Shown here piece by piece: positions 7,438 to 16,296 of a stretch of 64,000 nucleotides of DNA. Numbering within the stretch: position 1 is the first letter of the stretch; each line of letters opens with the position of its first letter. The notes under the pieces were generated by a model. It was not told the DNA's origin. It saw only the letters and a program-made list of their open reading frames with translations, and did not search any database. Origin of the DNA: a virus. Where the stretch lies: IMG/VR virus record IMGVR_UViG_3300013006_000023, positions 1 through 64,000 of that record. One strand, 5' to 3'. Made by a program: the position numbers and the translations under genes.

Positions 7438-9222
7438 TTATGCCACTGCAGGGGCTTGAGGCACTGATCCACCAGCAGCTGCTGCATCACCCTGTGCAGC
7501 ATCAGGCGCACCTGTTTCACCACCTGCTGCTGCTGGTGATGGACCAAACTCAGGTGGCAATCTTGAGCCACCAGCTGCACCTGCACCTGCGACTGCTTGA
7601 CCCTCTGCTCCTGCAACAGGCTGCGCTCCTACTTCACGCCAATTTGGACCACTATTAGTAATTTGATCAAGCTCCCATAGAATCTCTCTGTCTTTTCTAA
7701 GAAACTCGCGATTTGCCATGATGTCAGTTTCTGACCATCCTAGATATTTTTTTTGCGCAAAGGTCTTGGAGACCAGATCACCTTGGGTAATATTATTGAA
7801 ATTTTCTGCTTTGAGTTGGAATCTTTGATTTTCTCTTAGTTCATAAAAATTAGTTGGCACATTAAAGTACATCTCTATGTGACTTTCGTGTAGCTTATAT
7901 TCTTCAAATATTTTCTTTAACCTCAAGTGTGTAAGGAATCCGTTCTTTAATCCACTAGCAAAATGTTGTTGCATGCGAATAATAAATCTGGCAAACTTTA
8001 ATTCTTCTCTAAGAATCTCAGCTCCATCTCTGAATACATCTTCACTGTTCAAACGGCTAGTTGGTACTTTGAGTGCTTTGTATAGTTTGCCAACAAAATA
8101 CATCAAATCTGTTAGTTCACCGAGATTCTGACCTCCTTGGAGCTGGTCCACTGTCGTGCCCGTGCTGCCTTGTCTTTTTGCAAACCAGAAACTATCTAGC
8201 ATGGACTGTGGGTTAAATTTTTGCACTGATGCACCCTGGTCAGCATCATATGTGCGCCTGGACCAATAGTTGGTCATGAGTTTGCGAAGATATGCTTCAG
8301 CTTTCGGAGGAGGCATATTACCCACATCAACATTGAATACAAGTCTTTCAGGGGCTCTGACTAACCGATAGATAACTATTGCATCTTCAATTAAAGAAAG
8401 CTGTCTGTACGATCTTCTGGCATTTTCAATGTATGGTAATCTCAGAGTTTTATTTTCATTCCAGATGCCAGAGTTCACATATGTGACTTGATTGACATCC
8501 ATTGGCACAAGCTCTATCTTGGATACTTTGCCCGGGTTCTTTACATCATAAATATTTTTTCTTAATAAATATCCTTTTATAATTTGGTTCTGCACATTCT
8601 CAAAGATTGGATCAATAATATCAGAAGATATATTTACAACGCCCAATATGCCTTCCTCAGGATACTTCTTGTGAATAATATGCTCCCAATAAACCTCTGC
8701 ATCAACTAGCAGCTGTCTTATGTACTCCCAACCCTTATTCTCCAAATCAAAGAAACTAATATATTTCTGAAATTCTTTTCTAAGCTTTTCCTTCTGTTCT
8801 TCAGATAAATGTGAATCTTTTAATTTTAACTTCACTATGTCACCATTATCATCTTTGTTAATAAATTCATCGCATATTTCGTCCAACGCATCAGCTACTT
8901 CTGAATAAGCTGCCATGACTCTGTAATCGCCTAACCTCTTGCCTTTGTCAGGCTGAATGTTAGCATACATGAAGTTATGATAGTCCTTGTTCTGAAGAAC
9001 ATTAGCATATAATTCTTCATTGTATTGAATTGAAGAGGAAATGGATTGTCTGGATAGAGCTTCATCTCTTTTTGTACCTTTGTCAAAGAACTCTTCAAAC
9101 TTTGGATTCAGAGTTTTAATCTTATCTTCAACACTAAGAGATTGATATGGAAGCTTGGATGAAATGTATTTGACAAGATCCCGTCCGAAAGTACTTTCTC
9201 TATTAGAATTCTGATCAGCCAT
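7438..9222 (-). CDS. 20: Portal vertex protein gp20
   Basis: Forms the dodecameric ring through which DNA enters and leaves the head. At 594 residues it is longer than T4 gp20 (524). Recognisable T4-family segments include EVADALDEICDEFINKD, YWEHIIHKKYPEEGI, LIEDAIVIYRLVRAPERLVF (T4-like), and the region around KKYLGWSETDIMANREFLRKD near the C-terminus. The last 60 residues are a Gly/Ala/Pro low-complexity tail that T4 lacks. The motif TATAAGTA precedes the ATG by 5 bases. Confidence 0.95.
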   Translation of the reverse strand: MADQNSNRESTFGRDLVKYISSKLPYQSLSVEDKIKTLNPKFEEFFDKGTKRDEALSRQSISSSIQYNEELYANVLQNKDYHNFMYANIQPDKGKRLGDYRVMAAYSEVADALDEICDEFINKDDNGDIVKLKLKDSHLSEEQKEKLRKEFQKYISFFDLENKGWEYIRQLLVDAEVYWEHIIHKKYPEEGILGVVNISSDIIDPIFENVQNQIIKGYLLRKNIYDVKNPGKVSKIELVPMDVNQVTYVNSGIWNENKTLRLPYIENARRSYRQLSLIEDAIVIYRLVRAPERLVFNVDVGNMPPPKAEAYLRKLMTNYWSRRTYDADQGASVQKFNPQSMLDSFWFAKRQGSTGTTVDQLQGGQNLGELTDLMYFVGKLYKALKVPTSRLNSEDVFRDGAEILREELKFARFIIRMQQHFASGLKNGFLTHLRLKKIFEEYKLHESHIEMYFNVPTNFYELRENQRFQLKAENFNNITQGDLVSKTFAQKKYLGWSETDIMANREFLRKDREILWELDQITNSGPNWREVGAQPVAGAEGQAVAGAGAAGGSRLPPEFGPSPAAAGGETGAPDAAQGDAAAAGGSVPQAPAVA

Positions 9223-9227
9223 ATTAT

Positions 9228-9235
9228 TACTTATA
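9228..9235 (-). promoter_or_regulatory. Late promoter motif TATAAGTA before gp20
   Basis: One mismatch from TATAAATA, 5 bases before the ATG at 9222. Confidence 0.55.
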
Positions 9236-9241
9236 AGCTTT

Positions 9242-10042
9242 TTATATATATTCTAGTGATGAAATTTGTGGGTTGGCACTAATTGAAACTGTTTCCAATG
9301 TTTCAACAACACCTGTGCTTAGCGGGTAGACATCTGTTTGACCGCTTAATTCTGAGTATGTTGTAATATGTGAGCGTGCTCTAAAGTTACTATCAATATA
9401 AAAGATATTGCCTACAGAATTCTGCAGGTACGGGAACAACCACCCCTTTATTACAAAGCTTGTATCGCCCGAAATTCTATATTTTTCATTCGATGAAATA
9501 TCTGTAGGGTAATTTAAGGCTATATTACCATTCCAGAGCACTTCACTGCGTATTTCTTCATTTTGAGCAAAACCGTCTTGTACAAGATTATTAGGAATCT
9601 TCCACGAAATAATGATGTAAGGGTTATTATATGGAACAAAGTTGGATATAATTTGATCCATGTCAGTTTGAAATTTTGTTAATATTGACATGTTAACTGT
9701 AATGTTTATAGGAACAGGTGTTCTATAAAATTGTGATTCTCTTTTTGTATCTCTTTCGGTACTGCCCCTAGTAACATAGAAACCGCTTAATTTATTAAAA
9801 ACGCGCGATTCGTCTCTCGAAACGTTAGAAATACTTACAGCTACAACAGGTACAGTCATATTTTGTGCTTTGTTAACAATGTCAAATAAAACTCTCTGCT
9901 TGGGAGCATACACATATCGGGCTTGTACACGGCTTTGTGGCACTCGGTTCTTATCAAATCTCTTAATAATGATACTATCAAAAGCTGTAATAAACTGAGT
10001 TATTAGATCTTTTATCTCAAAATGAAATGTTTGGTTTATCAC
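9242..10042 (-). CDS. 15: Tail sheath stabiliser/tail terminator gp15
   Basis: At 266 residues it is close to T4 gp15 (272), which caps the tail and binds the neck. Shared features are the N-terminal helix leading to IIIKRFD, the VNMSILTKFQTDMDQII segment followed by NFVPYNNPYI (T4: ELSIFTRYEDDMFQIVEQI and a similar tail), and the GWLFPY turn near the C-terminus (GWMYPP in T4). It starts with GTG; the choice is supported by AATAAATA 5 bases upstream (10048-10055), which overlaps the stop region of the next gene. Confidence 0.88.
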   Translation of the reverse strand: MINQTFHFEIKDLITQFITAFDSIIIKRFDKNRVPQSRVQARYVYAPKQRVLFDIVNKAQNMTVPVVAVSISNVSRDESRVFNKLSGFYVTRGSTERDTKRESQFYRTPVPINITVNMSILTKFQTDMDQIISNFVPYNNPYIIISWKIPNNLVQDGFAQNEEIRSEVLWNGNIALNYPTDISSNEKYRISGDTSFVIKGWLFPYLQNSVGNIFYIDSNFRARSHITTYSELSGQTDVYPLSTGVVETLETVSISANPQISSLEYI

Positions 10043-10047
10043 AGTTA

Positions 10048-10055
10048 TATTTATT
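10048..10055 (-). promoter_or_regulatory. Late promoter motif AATAAATA before gp15
   Basis: It lies 5 bases before the GTG at 10042 and overlaps the last two bases of the helicase gene. It separates the late head/neck block from the genes upstream. Confidence 0.65.
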
Positions 10056-11685
10056 AACTAATCCTATCAATAAAAGAATTAGGTAGCTTGTCTTTTGCTC
10101 TTTTTAATGCATTGATACTATTACCATCAAGTATGTATGTGGTTGAAAAGTCATGTTTGCTCCTGGTGGCACGACCACATGCCTGAACAAGAGCGTTTAA
10201 CATCTTGTTTTCATACCAATCCTTATCTATGTCAAATAATTGTTTTATTCTTTTAGAAGATAGTGGCAGGAAGGGCAGCTTAACAATTACTTGGAATCTG
10301 GCCAATTCATCTTTTAGATCAATACCAAAAGACAGTGAGGGTGAAACAAGTATGGTTGGCTCTTTGCTTTGAAAATGCTCTCTAAGAATCTCTTCATTAT
10401 TAGATGCAGTATCTCTGAAGAGATATCTTTTGTCATTACTGAGTTTTGTTTTTAAGAACTGTGTGATGTCATTTGAATGTGTGTGAATAATGCCTTTTTC
10501 AGTTTTATGGTGTTCGGTTATGGTTTTTATCTGGTCACATATTTGTGGCAATACTATGGGAAGATTTTTGTAGTTCAGTTTGTTTTGTGATGAAACAAAG
10601 ATGGGTGATTTACTGGCATCAAAATCACTCTCCACTTCTACATATTCATAATCTGTAATACCCAGCGATTTTGCAAAATGCTTGTGGTCAATTATTGTGG
10701 CAGACATAAGCAATACATTGTCTGCATAATTAAAGATATATTTTGTTAAGCAATCTGCTCTAAGAGGTGTAAACGTTACTGATTTAATTGTTCTATCAAT
10801 CACATACTCACAATTTTTCCATAAACCATCAACAGTAGTTAGCGAGCCATGTAAGTTCTTAAGATATGTGAGCTTAATTTTTTCTGGTTGTGAGAGTGTT
10901 CTGTGTTTTTTATTAACTCTATTAATCAAAACATTCATCTGCTCACTGATGTTAAAAATTAAATCAGTTAACCAATTGCGAGATCTCTCTTTATTATCAG
11001 TAATTAGCGGATGCACATCAATACCGTAGTAACTCAATCTTTCAAAATTTACGTCAGCAGAAAATTGCTTTATTAACTCATCTTCAAGCTCTGATGCTTC
11101 GTCACATATAATAAAAGATTTTCTCTTAATATGGTTAGGCAGAGCAAGAAACATCTTGTAATTTAAAACAGAAAATTTAGAAAGAAGCGATTTATTACGT
11201 GCATTATAATATGTGCATCGGTTTTTTTCCCAGCAGTCTTCCCGTATCTTTGGAACCAAAACACAAGGTGCAGTCTCAACATCAAAATTATTATCCAAAT
11301 CACATGTATAGTTAGTTTTGCCTTTAAGAATGTCGGTGTCAGGAAATAAACTTAAATACTGATCTTGCAGTGATTTTGTTATGGTTAGAGCAAACGTGCC
11401 AAATGGCGGTTGCTTCAAACACTCAATTTCATTAATATAGTTGCCGTTAAAATCTTGCTTGTAAGCTGCATAAGATGAAATAAGTTCCTTGAAGTCATTT
11501 GTGCAATCCGAACTAATGCCGGATATTGTTTTGGCTAGAAAACTTTTGCCAGACCCCGTGGGCGCGCAACATATGACAAATTTTTTACCTCTATTGAATG
11601 CGCGTTCAACGCTTTTTATTATTTTTACTTGCTGATTACTTGGATTGTACTCTTTTGGAAATTGAGCTAAATAACGACTGAACAC
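10054..11685 (-). CDS. DinG/XPD-type superfamily 2 helicase
   Basis: A 543-residue ATP-dependent helicase. Walker A is APTGSGKS (41-48) and the motif II region is ICDEASEL (DEAS at 195-198). LLMSATI, SFGIDLKDE and QACGRATRS correspond to motifs III, V and VI. Four cysteines between motifs Ia and II (C128, C141, C151, C157) are placed like the iron-sulfur ligands of DinG, Rad3 and XPD helicases, which unwind DNA 5' to 3'. It starts at GTG 11685, 6 bases from the preceding gene. A role in recombination or in removing R-loops is inferred. It is distinct from Dda and UvsW. Confidence 0.85.
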   Translation of the reverse strand: MFSRYLAQFPKEYNPSNQQVKIIKSVERAFNRGKKFVICCAPTGSGKSFLAKTISGISSDCTNDFKELISSYAAYKQDFNGNYINEIECLKQPPFGTFALTITKSLQDQYLSLFPDTDILKGKTNYTCDLDNNFDVETAPCVLVPKIREDCWEKNRCTYYNARNKSLLSKFSVLNYKMFLALPNHIKRKSFIICDEASELEDELIKQFSADVNFERLSYYGIDVHPLITDNKERSRNWLTDLIFNISEQMNVLINRVNKKHRTLSQPEKIKLTYLKNLHGSLTTVDGLWKNCEYVIDRTIKSVTFTPLRADCLTKYIFNYADNVLLMSATIIDHKHFAKSLGITDYEYVEVESDFDASKSPIFVSSQNKLNYKNLPIVLPQICDQIKTITEHHKTEKGIIHTHSNDITQFLKTKLSNDKRYLFRDTASNNEEILREHFQSKEPTILVSPSLSFGIDLKDELARFQVIVKLPFLPLSSKRIKQLFDIDKDWYENKMLNALVQACGRATRSKHDFSTTYILDGNSINALKRAKDKLPNSFIDRIS

Positions 11686-11691
11686 AATACA

Positions 11692-12039
11692 TTATACCGT
11701 ATGAAGTGTTAGTTTTCTATCATAAAATTTAGAAGCTTTTTTAGTCTTTACTTTACTGACTAAATCATAAAGTTCTTTGTTGCCTTTGGTAAAGGCATTT
11801 ATTGAGTAGTCAAAAGTAACAGAATCTCTGTGTCCCAGGATATCATATGGGTAAGGTATTTCAAATACAATTTTTTTATTATTTTTTTCTTCACTCAAAA
11901 GGGTGAAGATACAGAAGAAGTCTTTTACACAGAATAAAATTAGTTTACCCTTTTTGAGTACTTTGTTTTCTATTTTAAAAATAACACTTCTCTGTAAGAA
12001 GTTATTTACTTGAGATTCAATTTCTAATATGGATGTCAT
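11692..12039 (-). CDS. Conserved phage protein of unknown function
   Basis: A 115-residue protein with alternating beta-like segments (LILFCVKDFFCIFTLLSEE, then IVFEIPYPYDIL) and a basic C-terminus. The start overlaps the neighbouring WYL-like gene by 4 bp, so the genes from 13208 down to 11692 appear cotranscribed. It resembles conserved hypothetical proteins of marine T4-like phages as I remember them; no function is known to me. I considered RegA, but neither sequence nor motif agrees. Confidence 0.7.
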   Translation of the reverse strand: MTSILEIESQVNNFLQRSVIFKIENKVLKKGKLILFCVKDFFCIFTLLSEEKNNKKIVFEIPYPYDILGHRDSVTFDYSINAFTKGNKELYDLVSKVKTKKASKFYDRKLTLHTV

Positions 12040-12413
12040 GAATTCATAAACCTCACTTTATCTAGTGTTTGCATGAGTGAGAGCTTGTCGTTAAAGTACT
12101 TCCAAAACGTTTTATTAGCAGGTATTACATTAATCATGTCGCATGCAATCATATTAATACAACGATAATCCTGCATAAAAATATCCCAAGTAATCAAAAG
12201 ATTTTTAAGATTAGGATTATATTTGGGTTGGTTAATGGCTCGTCTGTAATTTAGTGCAAGTCGACCTTCTGGACTCATGAGGAGTGGTAAACAATTCGTG
12301 CATAACATTCGTCTAGTCGCTGGCGCACCTGCTTTTGGTCGCCGACGAATAAACTTTATTTCTGCCACGTTATTTAGAAGAACGTTTTTTAATGTGGGAA
12401 GCGACACTTTCAT
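12036..12413 (-). CDS. Small Sm/SH3-barrel-like (WYL_2-type) protein
   Basis: A 125-residue protein. The N-terminal half (EIKFIRRRPKAGAPATRRM followed by LCTN) has the pattern V/I-x-F-x-(K/R)...R-x-M-x-C-T seen in small phage SH3-barrel/WYL_2 proteins (formerly DUF2693). The second half has WDIFMQDYRCIN. Such domains often bind nucleic acid or small ligands; the role here is unknown. It overlaps the co-chaperonin gene by 44 bp and the next gene by 4 bp. Confidence 0.65.
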   Translation of the reverse strand: MKVSLPTLKNVLLNNVAEIKFIRRRPKAGAPATRRMLCTNCLPLLMSPEGRLALNYRRAINQPKYNPNLKNLLITWDIFMQDYRCINMIACDMINVIPANKTFWKYFNDKLSLMQTLDKVRFMNS

Positions 12414-12816
12414 TGTCTTGTCTTACTGTAACGATACCGAAGATACGTTGTTCATTTAAGAATAAACCTTTCTTGAGTGTACCATAACCTTCAACTTCAA
12501 TATTAGCAATTGGAATGCCGAGATTATTTGGAAAACAAATGTGATCTCCGTTTTTAACATGTTTAGAGTTTGGCCCACATAAAATAATCTCTCCTATACG
12601 CCATGCCTTAGTCTCAGCATTAATGGGCACAACAATGCCGTTTCTAAGAATGGATGTTCCATCATCTGTTTCGTCCACATATCTTACTAGCAAAATGTCG
12701 TCCAACAGACTCTTAAGATTGTAACCATAAAGAACAGAGTTGAATGAATTCTTTGGTAGTTCTGACAAATCAATCAAACTCTTTTGGGTGGGAAGTAAAT
12801 CGATATTTGCTGGCAT
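12370..12816 (-). CDS. GroES-like co-chaperonin (gp31-like)
   Basis: A 148-residue protein with a GroES-type barrel. DDILLVRYVDE (about 39-49) is the first strand. A loop carries GTSILRNGIVVP, where the mobile loop and the following IVVP strand would be. GEIILCGPNSKHVKNGDHIC is the classic G-E-I/V-x-x-x-G-P...V-x-x-G-D turn, and it ends with LNEQRIFGIV. T4 gp31 replaces host GroES so that gp23 can fold in GroEL; this protein is longer (gp31 is 111 residues) with extra N- and C-terminal arms. Assignment as a functional gp31 is inferred from the fold and the phage context. Confidence 0.75.
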   Translation of the reverse strand: MPANIDLLPTQKSLIDLSELPKNSFNSVLYGYNLKSLLDDILLVRYVDETDDGTSILRNGIVVPINAETKAWRIGEIILCGPNSKHVKNGDHICFPNNLGIPIANIEVEGYGTLKKGLFLNEQRIFGIVTVRQDNESVASHIKKRSSK

Positions 12817-12830
12817 ATGTAAGGACTTAT

Positions 12831-13208
12831 TTAGTTAGTTGCTGAATTCAACGTGTGTATATAATTTTTTATTTCACGGATGGAGAGCTCGCTGTTGTGT
12901 GCAAAGATTTTTATCTTTGCCTCTTGCTCTGCATCTTTAGATTCTTTTGTCTTCTTGAAATATTGAATCTTTTTACTCGGTACCCTGGGCATCACGCCTT
13001 GAAATAGAGTATATAAATCGCGCTTATTTTGAAATACAGACAAATACTTGTTAATTTTATTACACTCTTTTGCCATGGAAGTAGAGTACATGCTCAACCA
13101 TCTATTAATAAGATAGGGTGAAAATTCTTGCTCTTCATCTATTGTATTAAGATTTCTTTTTTTTGTAAAAAGAATATCACTAATAAAATCAAATATAGTC
13201 ATTAACAA
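12831..13208 (-). CDS. Clamp-loader small subunit candidate (gp62-like)
   Basis: A 125-residue protein whose middle reads LINRWLSMYSTSMAKECNKI and is followed by a helical stretch and PRVPSKKIQYFKKTKE. The pattern INR-x-LSM...N...P-x-x-x-K/R-x-x-x-Y-(I/F)-K-K is shared by the short gp62-type clamp-loader subunits of marine T4-like phages, as I remember them. The partner gp44 is not in this window. It overlaps the DUF366-like gene by 7 bp. Confidence 0.55.
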   Translation of the reverse strand: MLMTIFDFISDILFTKKRNLNTIDEEQEFSPYLINRWLSMYSTSMAKECNKINKYLSVFQNKRDLYTLFQGVMPRVPSKKIQYFKKTKESKDAEQEAKIKIFAHNSELSIREIKNYIHTLNSATN

Positions 13209-13789
13209 ATAACTTTTGTGGTAGCGATAAAGATATCGTCATTCATCGCATAGAAAATATTAATTACGTCTTTTGCAAATTGTGTTGCTTGTTCGTCATT
13301 GAGCTGGGTTGAGAAGGCAAATGCGGGTGCTTTTTTGCCTGCGGTAATATTAATGCCGGTATGACCAAGAGCAATATTATTTTTTGAGTAGGTAATGCTC
13401 ACACTGCATTTGCCCTTTGTTTGTGTAATACCGCCTTGTGTATGCTCTTTATGAACCATGAGATCGTCGCCATCAACTTCTATTGGAGCATTAATATATT
13501 TACTACTCAAAATATTAGCAATCTGCGTATTGAAAAGACGTTGCCAAGCTACTGCACCAAAAGAATCGAGATATGGTATCTCCCATAAGAAATTAATTGC
13601 ATCATCGCTGTAGATAAAATCGTTATTAATTACATCCTCACTGTCAATCATTCCTTCTGTCTCAACTTTCATGGGTGCGCGGAACGCAATAATATTGCCT
13701 ATGGGAAGAGTTTTATTCCTAAAGAATTTATAAGCAAAGCGCGCGTGAAGAAGTTTACCGTCATATACTTTAATATCGTTTACTATCAT
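13202..13789 (-). CDS. DUF366-like protein
   Basis: A 195-residue protein that fits the layout of the DUF366 (PF04017) family: N-terminal YDGKLLHARFAYKFF, IIAFRAPMKVE, an ED pair after MIDSEDV, a central WEIPY, VDGDDLMV, and CSVSITYSKNNIALGHTGIN near the end. The family is mostly known from bacteria and archaea and has no firmly assigned reaction that I know of. It ends 7 bp into the clamp-loader candidate. A link with the deazaguanine genes is possible only by co-occurrence in this window. Confidence 0.6.
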   Translation of the reverse strand: MIVNDIKVYDGKLLHARFAYKFFRNKTLPIGNIIAFRAPMKVETEGMIDSEDVINNDFIYSDDAINFLWEIPYLDSFGAVAWQRLFNTQIANILSSKYINAPIEVDGDDLMVHKEHTQGGITQTKGKCSVSITYSKNNIALGHTGINITAGKKAPAFAFSTQLNDEQATQFAKDVINIFYAMNDDIFIATTKVIC

Positions 13790-13819
13790 AAAATGATTAT
13801 ACGTTATATAATTTAAAAA

Positions 13820-14422
13820 TCAATTCTTTTTAAATATTAAGAACCCGTGACGGTGATCAGGGTTGTCTTCTAATATTTTAAATTCTGCAGAGTTGAGAAC
13901 TTCTTCTCTAATAGCTTTACACTTGAGGCACTTGGTATCATCAAGCACCACATAATTAGCTCTATCTTTCATAAGACGCCATTCATAAAATGTGGAAAAT
14001 TCACCCCCATCCAGCAACAAAAAGTCAATTTTCTCGGGAAGTAGAAAGCTTAAATTGGGTATTTTTGACATTCTTTCTTTATCTTCTCTCAACCACGTGA
14101 CTTGATCAGGTATAAGCGATCCATGGTCAAACCAATTATCTATTGTATCTTCGTCAACTAACTTACCAAGATGTATAAAGAAATTGTTGTTTAGCTTATT
14201 TTTATTATTATCAATAGCCTGCAAATACATCTCAGGATTACACTCAAAAGATAAGAAATTGTATGTTGTTTTATGTTTTAAGCCTTCCAGTATGCATCTT
14301 GTTGTACCAAGACCGTTCCATGTTCCAACTTCGACAATATTTGTTATGGACTTGTGTGCAGCTATCTCCACAATACGCTGGCCCAGTATATCATCTTCAA
14401 AATTAATTTGCCCGGTACTCAT
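13820..14422 (-). CDS. SAM-dependent methyltransferase (class I type)
   Basis: A 200-residue protein with the Rossmann motif I IVEVGTWNGLGTT (about 29-41), the acidic strand-2 end FLSFECNPE, IDFLLLDGGEFSTFYEW and a VVLDD strand, like Methyltransf_24/cephalosporin-hydroxylase-type enzymes that modify sugars or small molecules. It overlaps the upstream glycosyltransferase by 20 bp and is last in the glycan operon, so an O-methyl cap on a glycan is a reasonable guess. A CLKC pair lies near the C-terminus. Confidence 0.7.
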   Translation of the reverse strand: MSTGQINFEDDILGQRIVEIAAHKSITNIVEVGTWNGLGTTRCILEGLKHKTTYNFLSFECNPEMYLQAIDNNKNKLNNNFFIHLGKLVDEDTIDNWFDHGSLIPDQVTWLREDKERMSKIPNLSFLLPEKIDFLLLDGGEFSTFYEWRLMKDRANYVVLDDTKCLKCKAIREEVLNSAEFKILEDNPDHRHGFLIFKKN

Positions 14423-15224
14423 TTGCTTCCTTCTTTATTATATCAAACCAATAATCAATATTCAACATATTATAATCAATTGAAATTTTTTTCTCCTTAA
14501 ACTGGCTAACATAGTTTTCCAGGAAGTTGTTATAATTTAAATTGTCCCATGAATCTATTTGTATTATAGGATATTGAAAGGTATCGTAAATTATATGCTT
14601 CTCTACTATGGGGATACTGCCTGCATATAAAGCATCCCAGGTTCTATGACAATCAATACCATTACCCCGAGGGGATGCAATAAAGAGAAATTGTTTTAAT
14701 TCCTTAAAGTAGTCTTTGTATGGTTTTTGTGTTGCCACAGCAGCCATGTCTTTACTAATTAATTTATTTAGAACATTCAATCTGTTGTGATGTGTGTGCA
14801 ATGAAAAATTACAATAAAGTTTATTAACTATTTTATTAATTCTTTCTTCCTTCCATTCAACAGTTTCTAAAAAATTATAATCTGTCCATTTGCCTTGTTC
14901 TCTACCGCTATGATTTTCAATACCTATAGGAAGAGGGACTAGATCTTTGTGCTTAAAATCAACATTTTGTGCATACCATTTCTTAATGCAATCAGGTCTA
15001 TTGTTAAAGACTTCTTCATTAATTGGATAGTCGGAGCAGTGGGTAATAAGAATAAAGCTTTCTTTTCTATTTTTTAATTCAGCAAACAGTCTGTCTAGAA
15101 AATCTGTCTTGCACCATACTACAGACCCCGACTTTATATTATCAATTTCAAATACATCAATATCTACCACCCCATCGGCTATCTGTTTAAAATTTATTCC
15201 GTTGATATACTTTGTTATGTTCAT
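14403..15224 (-). CDS. Exostosin-like glycosyltransferase
   Basis: A 273-residue protein with the exostosin-family (GT47-like) signature SPRGNGIDCHRTWDALYAG followed by SIPIVE (about 183-208), where the Arg and acidic residues contact the nucleotide sugar. The N-terminal half has HCSDYPIN and PLPIGIENH. It overlaps the GT4 gene upstream by 4 bp and the methyltransferase by 20 bp. It probably adds one sugar in the chain built by this operon; donor and acceptor are unknown. Confidence 0.75.
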   Translation of the reverse strand: MNITKYINGINFKQIADGVVDIDVFEIDNIKSGSVVWCKTDFLDRLFAELKNRKESFILITHCSDYPINEEVFNNRPDCIKKWYAQNVDFKHKDLVPLPIGIENHSGREQGKWTDYNFLETVEWKEERINKIVNKLYCNFSLHTHHNRLNVLNKLISKDMAAVATQKPYKDYFKELKQFLFIASPRGNGIDCHRTWDALYAGSIPIVEKHIIYDTFQYPIIQIDSWDNLNYNNFLENYVSQFKEKKISIDYNMLNIDYWFDIIKKEANEYRAN

Positions 15225-16288
15225 TTAGATAGAATTTCTTTACTCTTATCTAATAAGAACTCAATTTCATTTTTAACATGATATTTTTCTGAATAAGCAT
15301 AAACCTTCTTGTAATTAAAGGGTTTATTGAGAGCTTCGATTAGTTCGGAGGTGTCATTGGAACAGAAGCCTACATCTTTCTTATCTATATTTTCCGGTAT
15401 TGCCCCGTATTTGGTGCCAACAACAGGTGTACCCTTGGTGATTGCCTCTAGCCAAACTCTACCAAATGCTTCGTTTGTCTTTGTGAGCATGGCAAACATT
15501 TTTGCTTTTTTAAATACAGTGCGGTGCTGCTCACCTCTTGATAGTCCGCCTTTGTAATGAAAATTGGGAATCTCTTTGTTAAGCTCTCTCAAATAATTTT
15601 CTAAAGATGCATTGCCTGTGCCATATGCAACAAATTCTTGCTTTGGCACACGCTTAGCCATTTCAATGAACACATCCAGCCCTTTTGCTTCCATACCCCA
15701 GTTAAGACCTGCTACCCAAAGAACATAATCTTCTTTTGTAGGTTCAAAGTCATACTCCTCATCACATGCACCCACATAGCACCAAAAACTTTTTGATTTT
15801 ATTTGATTTATGAATGCATTTTGTTTTGAATCCTCAAATGTCAAGTCAAAGATATATTTTGAAATGAATCTGTAATAGATATTGTCATCGAAAACAAATT
15901 TATTATCTTCCCAACCACCACTGTCATGAATGTTGCATATTACTGGAATACCTATTCCCTGTAAACTCTTTGCTGACCATGCACTCTGAGACCAAATAAT
16001 GTCTGGCTTGGACGGTGAATTTTCAATATAAGAACGTACTTCGTTCATGAAAGTAAAAGAATTTTGACCGGATTTACTAGACTCAACAAAATCAGTATCT
16101 ACAATATTAAACTCGTATTTTTCGCTGCCTTTTTCTATAATTCTTGGAACTATGACACAAAATTTGTGCTTGTCATTATAATGCTTGTGAAATCCTTTTA
16201 CTAAATTCTCAACACTAGCCTCAATACCGCCATATTCAATTAGGGGAAACTGTTGCTTGTATTCATTGCCTATAATGCATATTTTCAT
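15221..16288 (-). CDS. GT4-family glycosyltransferase
   Basis: A 355-residue GT-B enzyme of the retaining GT4 type. The N-terminus carries IEYGGIEASVENLVKGF, a typical acceptor-domain loop. The C-terminal domain has LWVAGLNWGMEAKGLDVF, a GLSRGEQHRTVFKKA helix, and the E-x7-E donor site in EAFGRVWLEAITKGTPVV. Overlaps or short gaps of 4-8 bp on both sides place it inside the operon. Confidence 0.88.
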   Translation of the reverse strand: MKICIIGNEYKQQFPLIEYGGIEASVENLVKGFHKHYNDKHKFCVIVPRIIEKGSEKYEFNIVDTDFVESSKSGQNSFTFMNEVRSYIENSPSKPDIIWSQSAWSAKSLQGIGIPVICNIHDSGGWEDNKFVFDDNIYYRFISKYIFDLTFEDSKQNAFINQIKSKSFWCYVGACDEEYDFEPTKEDYVLWVAGLNWGMEAKGLDVFIEMAKRVPKQEFVAYGTGNASLENYLRELNKEIPNFHYKGGLSRGEQHRTVFKKAKMFAMLTKTNEAFGRVWLEAITKGTPVVGTKYGAIPENIDKKDVGFCSNDTSELIEALNKPFNYKKVYAYSEKYHVKNEIEFLLDKSKEILSK

Positions 16289-16296
16289 AATTTTAT

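Noticed and set aside
11692-12039. RegA translational repressor
   Set aside because: Length is similar, but none of the conserved RegA segments I know are present.
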